Below, piece by piece: positions 37,135-47,500 of a stretch of DNA of 64,000 nt. Each line of letters opens with the position of its first letter. Within the stretch, counting starts at the first letter, position 1. A model generated the notes under the pieces. That model had not been told where the DNA came from. It saw nothing but the letters and a program-made list of their open reading frames with translations, and ran no database searches. The stretch comes from Ciona savignyi (taxonomy: Eukaryota; Chordata; Ascidiacea; Phlebobranchia; Cionidae): positions 446,165-510,164 of the forward strand of contig CH003137.1 in NCBI GenBank assembly GCA_000149265.1, read 5' to 3'. The position numbers and the translations under genes were made by a program.

Positions 37135-38126
37135 CAGTTCGGACGCAATTGGGAAAATGTATTTTTTGCCGCAAGCGTAACGCACCCCGTGGACAACAAT
37201 TGATGGCCGAATTACCCCCTGCAAGACTGAAGATGCACGAACCGCCATTCTCCTACGTGGGAGTTGATTATTTTGGTCCATTTCTTATTAAGCGCGGAAG
37301 GAGCGAAGTAAAAAGGTATGGATGCTTATTTACGTGCCTGTCAATGCGAGCAGTTCACATTGAAGTTGCGACAGACCTGTCAACAGACGCATTTATTAAT
37401 GCGTATCGAAGATTCGTAGGACGACGAGGCAAGCCAGTGGAGATATACTCTGACAACGGTACAAACTTTGTTGGTGCTGAGCGAGAGTTACGCGAATCCC
37501 TGAATGCATTAAAAGAAGAGCCAAAGTTGAACTCGTTCTTTCGTCAACAAGCTATAAAGTGGACATTTAACCCACCCACTGCCAGTCACATGGGAGGGGT
37601 GTGGGAACGAATGATCCGAAGCATAAGAAAAATACTGAATACAATGATGTGGAAATCGCAGGTCGTCAGCGACGACGTTTTCCATACGCTTATGGTGGCA
37701 GTGGAGAATATCGTGAATTCGAGACCCCTTACCCCCATCAGCTCTGACCCGATGAATGAAGAACCGTTGACACCGAACCATTTATTATTACAAAGACCCG
37801 CATTATATGGAACACCTGGATTATTTCAAGCAAAGGATTGTTTCAACCGTCGCAGATGGCGACAAGTGCAGTTCCTTGCAGACGAGTTTTGGCGTCGCTG
37901 GTCCCGCGAATATTTACCGACCATCGCGCTGAGACAGAAGTGGCCCGACAAGCAAGAAAACTTTGAAGCTGGTGACGTGGTATTGATCGTAATTGACATG
38001 ATACCACGAAGAAGATGGGAGATGGGTAAGGTAATTGGTACCTATCCGGACAAACATGGCGTTGTACGCCAAGTCGAGGTAAAAACGAAGACAAGTGCGA
38101 TGAAGCGACCGATTGCCAAATTGTGA
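37131..38126 (+). pseudogene. pol: BEL/Pao integrase catalytic core and C-terminus
   Basis: It starts right after the insert with the CxxC half of the zinc-binding domain (KCIFCRKRNAPRG). The core follows with the D-D-E catalytic residues in GVDYFGPF, YSDNGTNFVGAE and GGVWERMIRSIRK, then PLTPNHLLL and the C-terminal DUF5641-type region (RRRWRQVQFLADEFWRRW, GDVVLIVID, WEMGKV). The frame ends RPIAKL-stop, 265 bp before the 3' LTR. The core appears intact, but it is separated from the rest of pol by the insert. Confidence 0.93.
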
Positions 38127-38391
38127 TTGATTTGCAAGGCAATCGAGGGTTAAAAAAGGTCGTGCGATGGCCGACATGAACACATTTATTCACGTCCTGT
38201 GAAGACGATGATTGACACTTCAAAGAGTTGGCGCTGAGCGCAGCGTACTTGTGTGTCGGCGACATTATTCGGGTTGCAGTCGTCGATTACTGCAACAAAA
38301 CCGCGATGTAAATTCGGTGTACGTGATTTAATGTTTTTTTTTTGTAAGTTAAAATGTACTTGTATGATAATCGTACATTTGGTGGGGAGAA
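38127..38391 (+). other. BEL/Pao 3' untranslated region and purine tract
   Basis: Between the integrase stop and the 3' LTR no env-like frame is present. The last bases (GGTGGGGAGAA) form the polypurine tract priming plus-strand synthesis. Confidence 0.75.
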
Positions 38392-38815
38392 TGTTACATT
38401 GAAATCACTCCATCATACGTATACACTGGGGAGTAATATTATAAATGTGGTCATTAGACGTAACAATGCCTATTGTTATCGTTGTGCGAAATATTTATAC
38501 CTCATGTAAGATTTGGGCCTTTGAAAGACTTGGGAGTTTAAGTGACTGGTTGCCGTATTTTCCATAGTTAAATTGATTTGGGCCATGTGTTTTAATATTA
38601 ATTTGTCATGTGTATAGAAGTGAAGTTTATAAGGTAGCCTACTATGTAAAAATATTTAAAAACCGTAAACTGTAGTAATATCATAGCGTAAAGTGGAATA
38701 CAAGTTTGGATTTGGAATAACGTCTTGATAAAGCTGGAGTTGCGCGTTTCGTGAACGTGACGAGTCCTGTATTGTGCTACGTCTGGTTTTGTAGGCGCCG
38801 CCAGAAGACGTAACA
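38392..38815 (+). repeat. 3' LTR of the BEL/Pao element
   Basis: A 424-bp LTR with TGTTACATT...GACGTAACA ends and no internal insert. It is the clean reference for the interrupted 5' copy. It is followed by GTCTG (38816-38820), the right target duplication. Confidence 0.95.
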
Positions 38816-38820
38816 GTCTG

Positions 38821-38939
38821 AATACATTGTTGTCAGAATACACATTATATAACATATATGCAAAAGTTCTTTGAAATATAACTTTAGTATATTATTATGT
38901 AATGCTTTGTTATTAAATGGTATTTACGTTTAGCCGGTA
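38821..38939. other. Flank between BEL element and SINE
   Basis: AT-rich host DNA without recognisable features. Confidence 0.4.
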
Positions 38940-39242
38940 AATGGAAAAAATGCAATGGGCGTTATCACACGGGCAACCGTCAGTTTACCGGCGATTAAAT
39001 ATGATAGTGTTCTCACAACAGCTATCGTCAGATTATCTCGCGGACATTGTCGGGTACCGGAGCCTTTTCGGTGGGTCGAGTATGATGGAGACGATCCTTC
39101 AATTTGGGTAGACCTCATTTAATCCAATAAATTTAGGCAATATATGCCAAGGGCTTTGTCCTAGAATAGAACTGTCGAGCTGACGATAAGCCAGCAACTC
39201 TTCAGTTAAAAGGGACTAATCCGCCAAACTAATCGGTCACAC
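38940..39242 (-). mobile_element. Diverged tRNA-derived SINE
   Basis: An older copy of the same SINE family. The plus strand contains GGGCGTTATCACACGGGC, a diverged GTCGGGTACCGGAGC body segment and a tRNA-like head region near 39190-39240 (minus-strand sense). Several indels separate it from the 17.9-kb copy. Confidence 0.6.
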
Positions 39243-40587
39243 ATAAAATATTTCAGTTTACGTTTTATAAAATTTAAGAAAATGTAGTTTGCAAACTTAA
39301 ATATAACGCTCATAAGTTTATAATTGAACTGAACACTGAAATCAAGCACAAATCGACGAAGAAAGAAAGTTTAATACGCATAAATAGACATAATAGGGTA
39401 AAATCTGCTTTACAATAAGTGGTGGTGTAAAGTGATTCGCACTTTCTACTTCTAGTTCATTTGAAACGACTAATATTTAAAAAAATAAGTAAAAATAAAT
39501 ATCCTATACTATCCTATATATACATGTTCAAAGGATTCATACGTAAGAACAGCAGTAAAAGAATAAGCCAAACAAGTACTAAATAGTGTCAAGCACGTGT
39601 TTAACCACCACTATTTATAAAAAGACAATTTGTAAGCTATATGTGTTTATGCAAGCAGGTTTTCTAACCACATTTGGTCATTTAATACACCGAGTATCTA
39701 GTTTGTTTGTTGTTATCCATGATTATTGCACATTTTATGTTGTTGTCAGATATGTGCGCGTCAGGTCCATGTTATCTAACATTCGAGAAAGTTTCAACCT
39801 TACTGCTATAGTTTTGTTCCTGCAAGTATAAACGAATGGGTCTATAGCACCCCTGCTTTTTCCTATATCTTTTGGTCGCGGATTGCTGTGACAGGGGCAT
39901 GCGCATTTTCGCTTAGCCAAAAGTTCACCTTAGGCTGTCTTCCTCTTTTCAATCTTCACAAATCGAACCAGCGATCCACCACAGGTCCCATTGTTACCAA
40001 ACCCATTCCTTTTTTCCATGTGCAATTACAAAAAGAATATTTATGTCAAATTTACAAACATTTTACCACATTTTTTTTTAATTAAAGCATCTTGTTTAGC
40101 GCTATAGTTAAAAGAAGCTAAATTCTTAGTCGATTTAATTTTCTCTGCTTCGGGTAATTCCCCTGGGTTATGTACATAGATTTCTGTTTTTCCATATCTG
40201 GGTCAGGTTATCTGACAATTATTAAAGTTTTAATCCGAATTAAACACTACTTTTTGCAGATATCGAGTAGATATGGCATGAACTGCATCTGCGTTACAGT
40301 TCTTTAACTTTCCTACAAATTTGAAGCGAATATTTTTTCTTAAGGAAATCTCTCTTAAATATTCATGTTTATCCCAAGCGTGATGCAAAAAATGTAAAAT
40401 CAAAATATGGTACTATCGGAATTTCATAACTATACATAAAAAACGTCTTACGGTTGACCCCATCAGGTGCTCGAACCTTGCTCGGTTAAAAAAATTAAGG
40501 AAAAAATCATAGAAATAAAAGACAAATGAAAAAATCAATGAACCATTAAAATGTTGAGACGGGCTGTTATACATATAGTGAGTTATC
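39243..40587. other. Intergenic, no gene recognised
   Basis: AT-rich DNA with scraps of the SINE tail (around 39500 and 40360-40380). Frames up to 81 codons carry no recognisable motif. Confidence 0.4.
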
Positions 40588-41276
40588 ACCTTTGAAAAAA
40601 TGGCATATCGCTTCGGAAAAAGTGTCGTGTCGCCTCGGAAAAAGTGGCGTGTCGTCTCTAAAAAAGTGGCGTGTCGCCTCTGAAAAAGTGGCGTGTCGCC
40701 TCGAAAAAAGTGGCGTGTCGTCTCGAAAAAAGTGGCGTGTCGTCTTTGAAAAAGTGGCGTGTCGCCTCGGAAAAAGTGGCGTGTCGGCTCGAAAAAAGTG
40801 GCGTGTCGCCTCTGAAAAAGTGGCGTGTCGTCTCGAAAAAAGTGGCGTGTCGTCTTTGAAAAAGTGGCGTGTCGCCTCGGAAAAAGTGGCGTGTCGCCTC
40901 GAAAAAAGTGGCGTGTCGTCTCTGAAAAAGTGGCGTTTCACCTCTGAAAAAGTGACGTGTCGCCTCGAAAAAAGTGGCGTGTCGCCTCTGAAAAAGTGGC
41001 GTGTCGCCTCGAAAAAAGTGGCGTGTCGTCTCTGAAAAAGTGGCATGTCGCCTCTGAAAAAGTGGCGTGTCGCCTCGAAAAAAGTGGCGTGTCGCCTCGA
41101 AAAAAGTGGCGTGTCGCCTCGAAAAAAGTGTCGTGTCGCCTCGAAAAAAGTGGCGTGTCGTCTCTGAAAAAGTGGCGTGTCGCCTCGAAAAAAGTGGCGT
41201 GTCGCCTCGAAAAAAGTGTCGTGTCGCCTCTGAAAAAGTGGCGTGTCGCCTCGAAAATAGTGGCGTGTCGCATGCG
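40588..41276. repeat. Minisatellite, 21-bp unit, about 33 copies
   Basis: Tandem array of AAAAAGTGGCGTGTCGCCTC-type units, 21 bp each, with sporadic changes (CCTCG, CTCTG, CTTTG variants; GGCGTG to GTCGTG). The first unit (near 40591) and the last (ending CGCATGCGACATT) are more diverged. Because 21 is divisible by 3 and the unit lacks stops in several frames, long repetitive frames appear on both strands (KSGVSSLKKWRVASEKVACRL on plus, HFFRGDTPLFSRRHATF on minus). I regard these as non-coding. Confidence 0.95.
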
Positions 41277-41528
41277 ACATTTTCTGGTGTATAGTCCTAT
41301 TGAAAATGTTTTGTCTAAATTGTCATAGTATGAACAGAGCAAAAGGCGACTGGTTGTTTACTTTTTACAAAGTAAAAAGAGCAAGAGCGGTTCTGACATT
41401 TTTGGCACTCAGATTTGAGTTTGTTGACCACCCCTTCCAAATCGCTCTACCTGTAATGTAAGATTAAAAAACAAAAATCGTCCGTGTTAGATATATTAAC
41501 TATATGAACTGTATCTGCTAGTCAGTTC

Positions 41529-42122
41529 CTCTAAATACCCAGTGTGGGTAGTGTGAGCAGTGTGTAGGCAGTGTGCCTGAGTTAGGGTTAGAGTTCAGTT
41601 GGGTTGGGGTCAGAGTTAGGGTAAGCCGGTAAGAGTTGGGGTTAGGGTTAAAGTTAGGATTAGAATTAGGGTAAGGGTTTTAGGTGTGCGCACACAGCCT
41701 ACACACTGTCCACACTGCCCACCCAGTAGGCTATGGAAAGTACAACAGCTGCACACTCGAGTTTTTTTTTACCCCCACATCTTTGCACACTTGGGTAATT
41801 ACACACACGCTCGCAAGCTGGCGATGTTTAAACATAAACATCGTAGAATTTCCAACAAACCTGTAAACCTACCTCTGGACCTCGGGTAATTTACTGTCAG
41901 TACGTTTTTGTTACGTAGATAGATACGTTACCTGACGGACACTAAAAATTGAGGATAGAATAATATGTTTTTTTAAGATTTTGGTAAAAACAGTAATAAA
42001 AAGGAGATTGACGTTTGCACACTGCACACTTAAATATTTGGTGCGTGCACACTCGAGATCTCGGCAGAATTGTAGTACTTTCCATACGGGCTGCCCACAC
42101 TGCCCACACTGGTTAATTAGAG
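41529..42122. mobile_element. Foldback/MITE-like element with long inverted ends
   Basis: Left end CTCTAAATACCCAGTGTGGG (41529-41548) is inverted at the right end, whose reverse complement is CTCTAATTAACCAGTGTGGG (42103-42122). The inverted similarity continues inward with GTGTGGGYAGTGTG motifs. A second inverted pair lies inside (GGAAAGTACAACAG near 41736 and TTGTAGTACTTTCC near 42071). No transposase is encoded, and I could not define a target duplication. Confidence 0.65.
41579..41681 (+). repeat. Interstitial telomere-like repeats
   Basis: About 100 bp of degenerate TTAGGG-type repeats (GTTAGGGTTAGAG, GTTGGGGTTAGGGTTAAAG, GAATTAGGGTAAGGG) inside the foldback element. Too irregular for a true telomere. 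Confidence 0.75.
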
Positions 42123-42273
42123 TCACCCCATTTCATAATGTCCCCATAGCATTAGGTATCTTTTGAACTTACTTTCTCATGACTGAAGGTTTCTAATTGT
42201 TAGAAAAGTGTATATGTTAAACGTCTTGTAACATTTTACTAAAAAGTTCTTGCTTTGGGGTAATATTTTCAAA

Positions 42274-42630
42274 ATGACCTTACAAGAAAAACTGGATGCA
42301 ATACCTGATGTTAAAATTGAAGCTGGGACTTTTAAATATATACAAATCAGGGTTAGTAGTAAAGAGCTTAAGAAAATTGTAATTCGTGGATTAGTGGAAG
42401 CTGATTATCATGCTGATATCGATGATGTTGAAAGTCCCAAAATCCAGGCTTTAGGATTTAGTACAATTTGTATTGGTGGTGGAAGAATTAAACATAATCC
42501 AACAAAGAAAACTATTGAAGTCTTTGGATATTCTGTTGGATTTGGAAGGGCGGACCACAGCATAACAGTTGAAAAGTTAACCAAACATTTTCCAGATTAT
42601 AACATTACCTGGTCAAATGACGGCTATTGA
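42274..42630 (+). CDS. PHPT1: 14-kDa phosphohistidine phosphatase
   Basis: An intronless 118-residue protein of the Janus/Ocnus family that removes phosphate from phosphohistidine in proteins; cytosolic. Conserved blocks: FKYIQIRV near the N-terminus; EADYHADI, whose H46 corresponds to the catalytic histidine (H53 in the human enzyme as I recall it); CIGGGRIKH; the strand/loop IEVFGYSVGFGRADHSITVEKL; and the C-terminal YNITWSNDGY. The length is close to the usual 125 residues. The start chosen is ATG 42274, the first in frame, matching the family N-terminus. The stop lies only 21 bp before the UROS start, suggesting one dicistronic transcript. Confidence 0.95.
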   Translation: MTLQEKLDAIPDVKIEAGTFKYIQIRVSSKELKKIVIRGLVEADYHADIDDVESPKIQALGFSTICIGGGRIKHNPTKKTIEVFGYSVGFGRADHSITVEKLTKHFPDYNITWSNDGY

Positions 42631-42651
42631 TTTTATGTTGTATTTAAAAAG
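42631..42651 (+). promoter_or_regulatory. Putative intercistronic trans-splice acceptor
   Basis: The whole gap between the PHPT1 stop and the UROS start is 21 bp, T/A-rich and ending ...TTTAAAAAG directly before ATG. In tunicates, downstream operon genes receive a spliced leader at an AG just upstream of the start codon. No promoter could fit here. The acceptor role is inferred. Confidence 0.5.
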
Positions 42652-43398
42652 ATGAAGATTGTGTTAATGCGCAGTGCTTTAGAAACCAATGATCCATATG
42701 TTGATAGTCTAACTGCAATTGGTAACGTGAGTTCAATTCCTGTTCTTTCATTTATTTTTTGCAACCATGATCACTTAAAACATGCGATTAATCAACCAGA
42801 ATTATGGTCTGGTGTGGTGTTTACTAGTAAAAGATCAGTTGAGGCGGTACAGCAATGTCTTGAGCACGAACAACCAGAATTATGGGCTCATAAACCATGC
42901 TATGTTGTTGGTAAATCAACAGAGAAACTAGCCACGGATTTGGGTTTTCAATGCAAGGGAAGTGCCAGCGGAAATGCACAGATCCTTGCAGAGCTCATTG
43001 TACAAGACTGTGCTGAAAACCAGTTGCCTTTGTTATTTGTATGTGGTCAGTTAAAACGAGAAGCCCTACCAACTGTTTTGACATCAAATGGTATATCATA
43101 TCAGACAATTATTGCTTATGACACTGTTCAAAATCCACTAGTTAATGCTGCTATTGAAAGTTATGTAAAACTGGAAGGAACGCCAAACTTTATTGTGTTT
43201 TTTAGTCCGTCCGGCTACAGATTTTGTTACAGTCTTTGGAGAAAAGTTTTAAAATCCGATATTTCTGCTGCAAAGATAGTATGCATTGGAGGAACAACTG
43301 CAGGAGCCTTTTCAAAGGAGTCCGGCATAACTGTATTAACTGCCAACAAACCAAATTCTGCAGAAGTCTATAAAGTTATACAATCGCACTGCAATTAA
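42652..43398 (+). CDS. UROS: Uroporphyrinogen-III synthase
   Basis: An intronless 248-residue enzyme of haem biosynthesis that cyclises hydroxymethylbilane to uroporphyrinogen III with inversion of ring D; cytosolic. HEM4-family features: N-terminal KIVLMRSALETNDPYVDSL; VVFTSKRSVEAVQQCL; YVVGKSTEKLATDLGF; the second-domain FVCGQLKREALPTVL; the YDTVQNP segment; NFIVFFSPSGYRF; and IVCIGGTTAGAFSKESG. It keeps the usual two-domain length (human about 265). It is the second cistron of the PHPT1-UROS pair. AATAAA at 43526-43531 may end the shared transcript. Confidence 0.96.
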   Translation: MKIVLMRSALETNDPYVDSLTAIGNVSSIPVLSFIFCNHDHLKHAINQPELWSGVVFTSKRSVEAVQQCLEHEQPELWAHKPCYVVGKSTEKLATDLGFQCKGSASGNAQILAELIVQDCAENQLPLLFVCGQLKREALPTVLTSNGISYQTIIAYDTVQNPLVNAAIESYVKLEGTPNFIVFFSPSGYRFCYSLWRKVLKSDISAAKIVCIGGTTAGAFSKESGITVLTANKPNSAEVYKVIQSHCN

Positions 43399-43453
43399 TA
43401 TTGTTGCAAATTACATGTTCAAAATTATAACTTCGTATGGGAATAATTATAAA

Positions 43454-43476
43454 TTATATATATATATATATATATT
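43454..43476. repeat. (AT)n microsatellite
   Basis: An uninterrupted AT dinucleotide run of about 22 bp. Confidence 0.85.
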
Positions 43477-43525
43477 AATTTTGAATCTTACAGTAGGGTA
43501 CTGTACTTGAATTATGACATTTTAA

Positions 43526-43531
43526 AATAAA
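43526..43531 (+). promoter_or_regulatory. Poly(A) signal of the PHPT1-UROS operon
   Basis: AATAAA 128 bp after the UROS stop codon. Confidence 0.5.
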
Positions 43532-43904
43532 CTTGCATGGCATTACGGAATACATACTTCAGCTTTTTATGATTTCTTATATCATTTGATTTAAGCATAA
43601 TTCACATCTGTAAATACTTCTACTGACAGTAATAACATGATATTTTTATGGCCAGTCACACTGCTGTATAGTATTACAACTTACCCTTATCAATAATAGA
43701 TTTGTTCTACTTAGAACTTGTTGCATAATTGACATGGCATTTTGCACTGAAAGAGGTTTTAAAGTGGTTTAAATTGGGTTAGTAGTGCAAAGTATTATTG
43801 TTGCAATGGTTTGACTGTACATATCATATATCAATCATTAACTACCACTATAATTCTCCACTTAGTGATGTAATGCTTCATTATGTACAGTAGTAGGCCT
43901 AGTG

Positions 43905-44392
43905 CAGGGCTTCCCAAACTTTTTTACGAGCGACCCTTTTCTCATTATCAAAAAAATTTACGACCCCTTTTTGTCTTTTTAACTTATTTTAAGTTGTAAG
44001 AATGTAAGAGTACGGTAAAAAAGCAGACAAACAACAGTATTTACAAAGATCGAAAACTGAGTTTGTTATTTAATGAGCTGCATGGTTCTGCATGTTTTTG
44101 CACAGTAAGTCAAACCGTGGCTCAATGTGTACATAATGTACATTATGCTGTAACAATGGTAGTTCGTCACAGTACTACAGACGGAATTTAACAGTGTAAT
44201 GTATCTTTATACTGTAGTCAAAAACGCCAATAATGCCGTTTCAATTCAGAGAAAGTTTTTTAATAAATAGGCTACAAAGCATAAAGTAGGGTATTATAAG
44301 CAATTTGTATGAAAAACAGGAAGCTTTTGCGACCCCAAATTTTTTTCTTGCGACCCCCGTCGGGGTCGCGACCCCTAGTTTGGGAAGCACTG
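43905..44392. mobile_element. Non-autonomous hAT-type element
   Basis: A 488-bp element with inverted ends CAGGGCTTCCCAAACTTTTT and AGTTTGGGAAGCACTG, flanked by a perfect 8-bp target duplication GCCTAGTG (43897-43904 and 44393-44400). Inside both ends is the motif GCGACCCC/GGGGTCGC. It has no transposase frame and relies on an autonomous hAT. Confidence 0.93.
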
Positions 44393-44597
44393 GCCTAGTG
44401 TATTAACTGTGGACATTTATAAACACTACACATTTTTTAAGATTAAATTGTTTATTATGAATAATAATGTTTAATTTATATTTCAGATTAACGATTAAGT
44501 TTGTTTTAGACTAAGAAACCACAAATGTATTAAGTCTTCCCAGCATTACATGTAGTAAAAATTTTGAAACCAACTGTGATTCATCCAAGTGCAAAGC

Positions 44598-47500
44598 ATG
44601 ATGGACAGCGCTGAGGTTTCTCAACATAAACCTCTGTTAAACCAAAGAGCAAATGGGTAAGATGAATATTATTTAATAGTATTTTGCTTATTTCATTGTT
44701 TTGTTTTTTTTTTAGACCTCAAAGCTTACCACTGGGCACTGATGCTTGATTTTATTGTGTTTTGTTGTAATTTGGTTTTGTTTACATTATTTACATGTAT
44801 AATGTATTCATTATTTTTTTATGATTTGTTCAATGGTTAGGAATCATAACTTTGCACAAAACGTATTACACACCTGTTAATAGTCACATTTTTGACTTTA
44901 GGTCGTAAACTAATTTCACAGTCATTTTACAACCCATTCATTTTGACTTCTGTTCACTAGCAGTGGTGAAAGCAAGATCCCATTATTCTTCTACTCTGGT
45001 ATCATGGTATTGGGGGCAGTATCAACTGGCCTTATGTTGGGATTGTCTGCTCCAATTATCCCAAAAATGGAAACAGACAAATCTCCAAATGCAATACATG
45101 TCGACAAATCAGAGGCCTCCTGGATTGGAGTAAGTTGTAACTTAGTTTCAAAGTATCCTCCATACTACTTGACAGAATCCACTAGAACCATTTTCAATTC
45201 TTTCATTAAATCGCCATTTCACAGAACTTTAATTGGTTTTGTCGAATGAAAAAACACTAGCAGGTACTTTACTGTGCCCAAGAACAAAAATTATATGTTA
45301 AATACAATGCACAAGGTTACTGGGTGTAATTTTTGGTTAATCAATTTGTTGTCAGGTAACTGATAAAAGAGTAAAAACTCTTGTGTTTACCAATCAAAAG
45401 AACACTTACTCTGAAAAGATTAGTCAATTTATAAACATCATTACGCCACTTCTTGTTTATATACCGCCAATTGAAACAGTATCATCTTGTATTTGACAGT
45501 CCTTGCTGATGCTTGGGGGCATGGTAGGAGGGCCAATTGCAGGTATTTTCATGCAACATTTTGGACGAAAACCAACAGCCATCGCTTCCGGTATCCCTTA
45601 TGTTGGCGGTCTACTGGTGGGAATTTTATTTTTTTTTTAAAAACATATTTTCGTTGTGAGTCTTGCATACTGGATATGCTATGTCCCGATTTAAACTTTA
45701 ATTCCAGTAAGCTCTGTAGTTATTCTGACAGGTCATTTGGAACTATTAAAAAGATAAGTCTCAGGTATTCCATTTAGTTCCCTGCTATTTTGATTTCCAT
45801 GCCGTTAACATTTTTGAGATCCTTTCAATTTACCATGATATATGGCTATCATATTTAAACTAACCAGCCTACCTAGCACAGTAACATACCTATATGATGT
45901 ACACCACTATATGTACCATGTGCTCTTTTTACCAACCAGTGCTCTTCACCAACTATAACTCGATGACTGTTCATTGATGGACTCACATACTTGCATTTAA
46001 ATAGAGTTAAATATTAGTTTTTTTCAGATGATTTCATTTGCAAAAAATGTGTGGATGGTTTATGCTGGTCGTGTAATAACGGGAGTTGCCATGGCTTTCA
46101 CCTCATTGGCTGTACCAGTAAGTTTGAACTTTTCCATGATACTTACATATTAAATTTGTAGTAATTCCTGGCAGTTAATTATCACGATAGTTACCATTTA
46201 AGAGAAAGGTTTATGTTTCATGCCAGTATCTGTAAATATTAATACTGGGTAGTATGCTTTTAAGCAAAATATTGGTAAAGAATAGATTCGGGTGCAGGTG
46301 TCAGGAATTTGAGTTAATTACCTTTACTGTTTATATAGTTGGCTACCAGATGCCAGCCGAAATGTTGTTGAATCCAATCGAACTTCTCGATGGTTGGTTG
46401 TGTCTTAGCGCAAGACATTTGGTGAACAATATAAAATCCCAGTAAAGTAATAATTAAAACAGTGCAACATTTAATCTTACACAATACATTGCAATAGCTC
46501 TGGAATGGTGGCAGTAGACAGAGTAATTTGTTGACTGCTTGTGTGATACCGCACGTTGTGCATTTTTAACCAAAATTATTACACATATATATTCAAAGTT
46601 GCATACAAACCAATGCAATATATAGTTAGAATAATAAACCAATATTGCATTTTTAACCTGACAAAAAGGGCTGACAACTTTTTTTTAGTTGGCATCGTGG
46701 GTTACTTTTACCCTTATACCGTGTTCTCTTTTATTTAGACTTACGTTAGTGAAATATCAACCAAAGGTCTACGTGGACTACTTGGTTCGGGCAACCAATT
46801 GGGAATCACGTTGGGAGTATTTATATCATATGCAGCTGGTTGGTATAATAAGGGTGCTAGTTGCCTGCTTTCTCAATTATCTTGTGATCACAGATTTAAT
46901 TTGCATGAATCATTTACTAAGCCATTTAGCAGCAATTAATGTTTTAGTGTTAGTTTTTGATAGAAATCATTTTTTATATTTTAATGCTCTGCATGTAGAT
47001 GAATCATAAGAGACAGATTTTATGTGTTTAACCAGCATGTTAGACAAGTAGTTCAGGTTCATTATTCAATTTTTTTCATTACCATTATTAATATATGTTT
47101 CTTTGGACGGCTTTCAAATTATTAGTGTGTTATGTCTTTTTTATTTTAACCTTTTGCTTTGTATGTTGGTGATCATAGATGTAAGTTTCCCTTTTTCAGA
47201 ACTGTGTATATTGCTTATTCGTATTAAAAATATTTGTTTTAGTTGCATTTTAAATCTGTTTAAATCACAACGCAAACTATGCAAGGGTCACTGTTGCTAA
47301 AAAGGACTCAATTGCTACTGCAGCTGATAAATTATTTGATTTGCTATCTTGAAATGTAGGTTACCAGCCATAAGATTGCATGTTTGTAACTGTCCATCTG
47401 TTCATACTTGTCATGTGACTTCTAAAAAGTATAAAAGCTATGTTAACATAAAAAAATATCATATTCTGATCGTAGCCACGACGATTAAGAATAATAGTGT

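Larger units (their letters stand above)
30817..38815 (+). mobile_element. BEL/Pao LTR retrotransposon, complete but defective
   Basis: An 8.0-kb element bounded by direct LTRs with TG...CA ends and flanked by a perfect 5-bp target duplication GTCTG. It contains one gag-pol coding unit in the BEL order: gag, CCHC zinc knuckle, aspartic protease, reverse transcriptase, RNase H, integrase. A purine-rich tract (GGTGGGGAGAA) immediately precedes the 3' LTR. The coding region is broken by two frameshifts, two in-frame stops and a 409-bp insert, and the 5' LTR is split by a hAT-type element. The LTR copies are still very similar, so the insertion is not ancient. I found no obvious primer-binding site after the 5' LTR: the first gag ATG is only 16 bp downstream. 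No env-like frame is present. Confidence 0.95.
43399..43904. other. 3' flank of the PHPT1-UROS unit
   Basis: It holds an (AT)n microsatellite (about 43454-43476), the AATAAA at 43526-43531 and AT-rich DNA. No gene seen. Confidence 0.5.

Noticed and set aside
40588..41276. CRISPR-like regular repeats
   Set aside because: The units are directly adjacent 21-mers with no unique spacers, in an animal genome; it is a minisatellite.
40567..41342. Long frames of up to 237 codons on both strands
   Set aside because: They arise from a 21-bp (seven-codon) tandem repeat without stops; both strands are equally open and there is no non-repetitive coding sequence.
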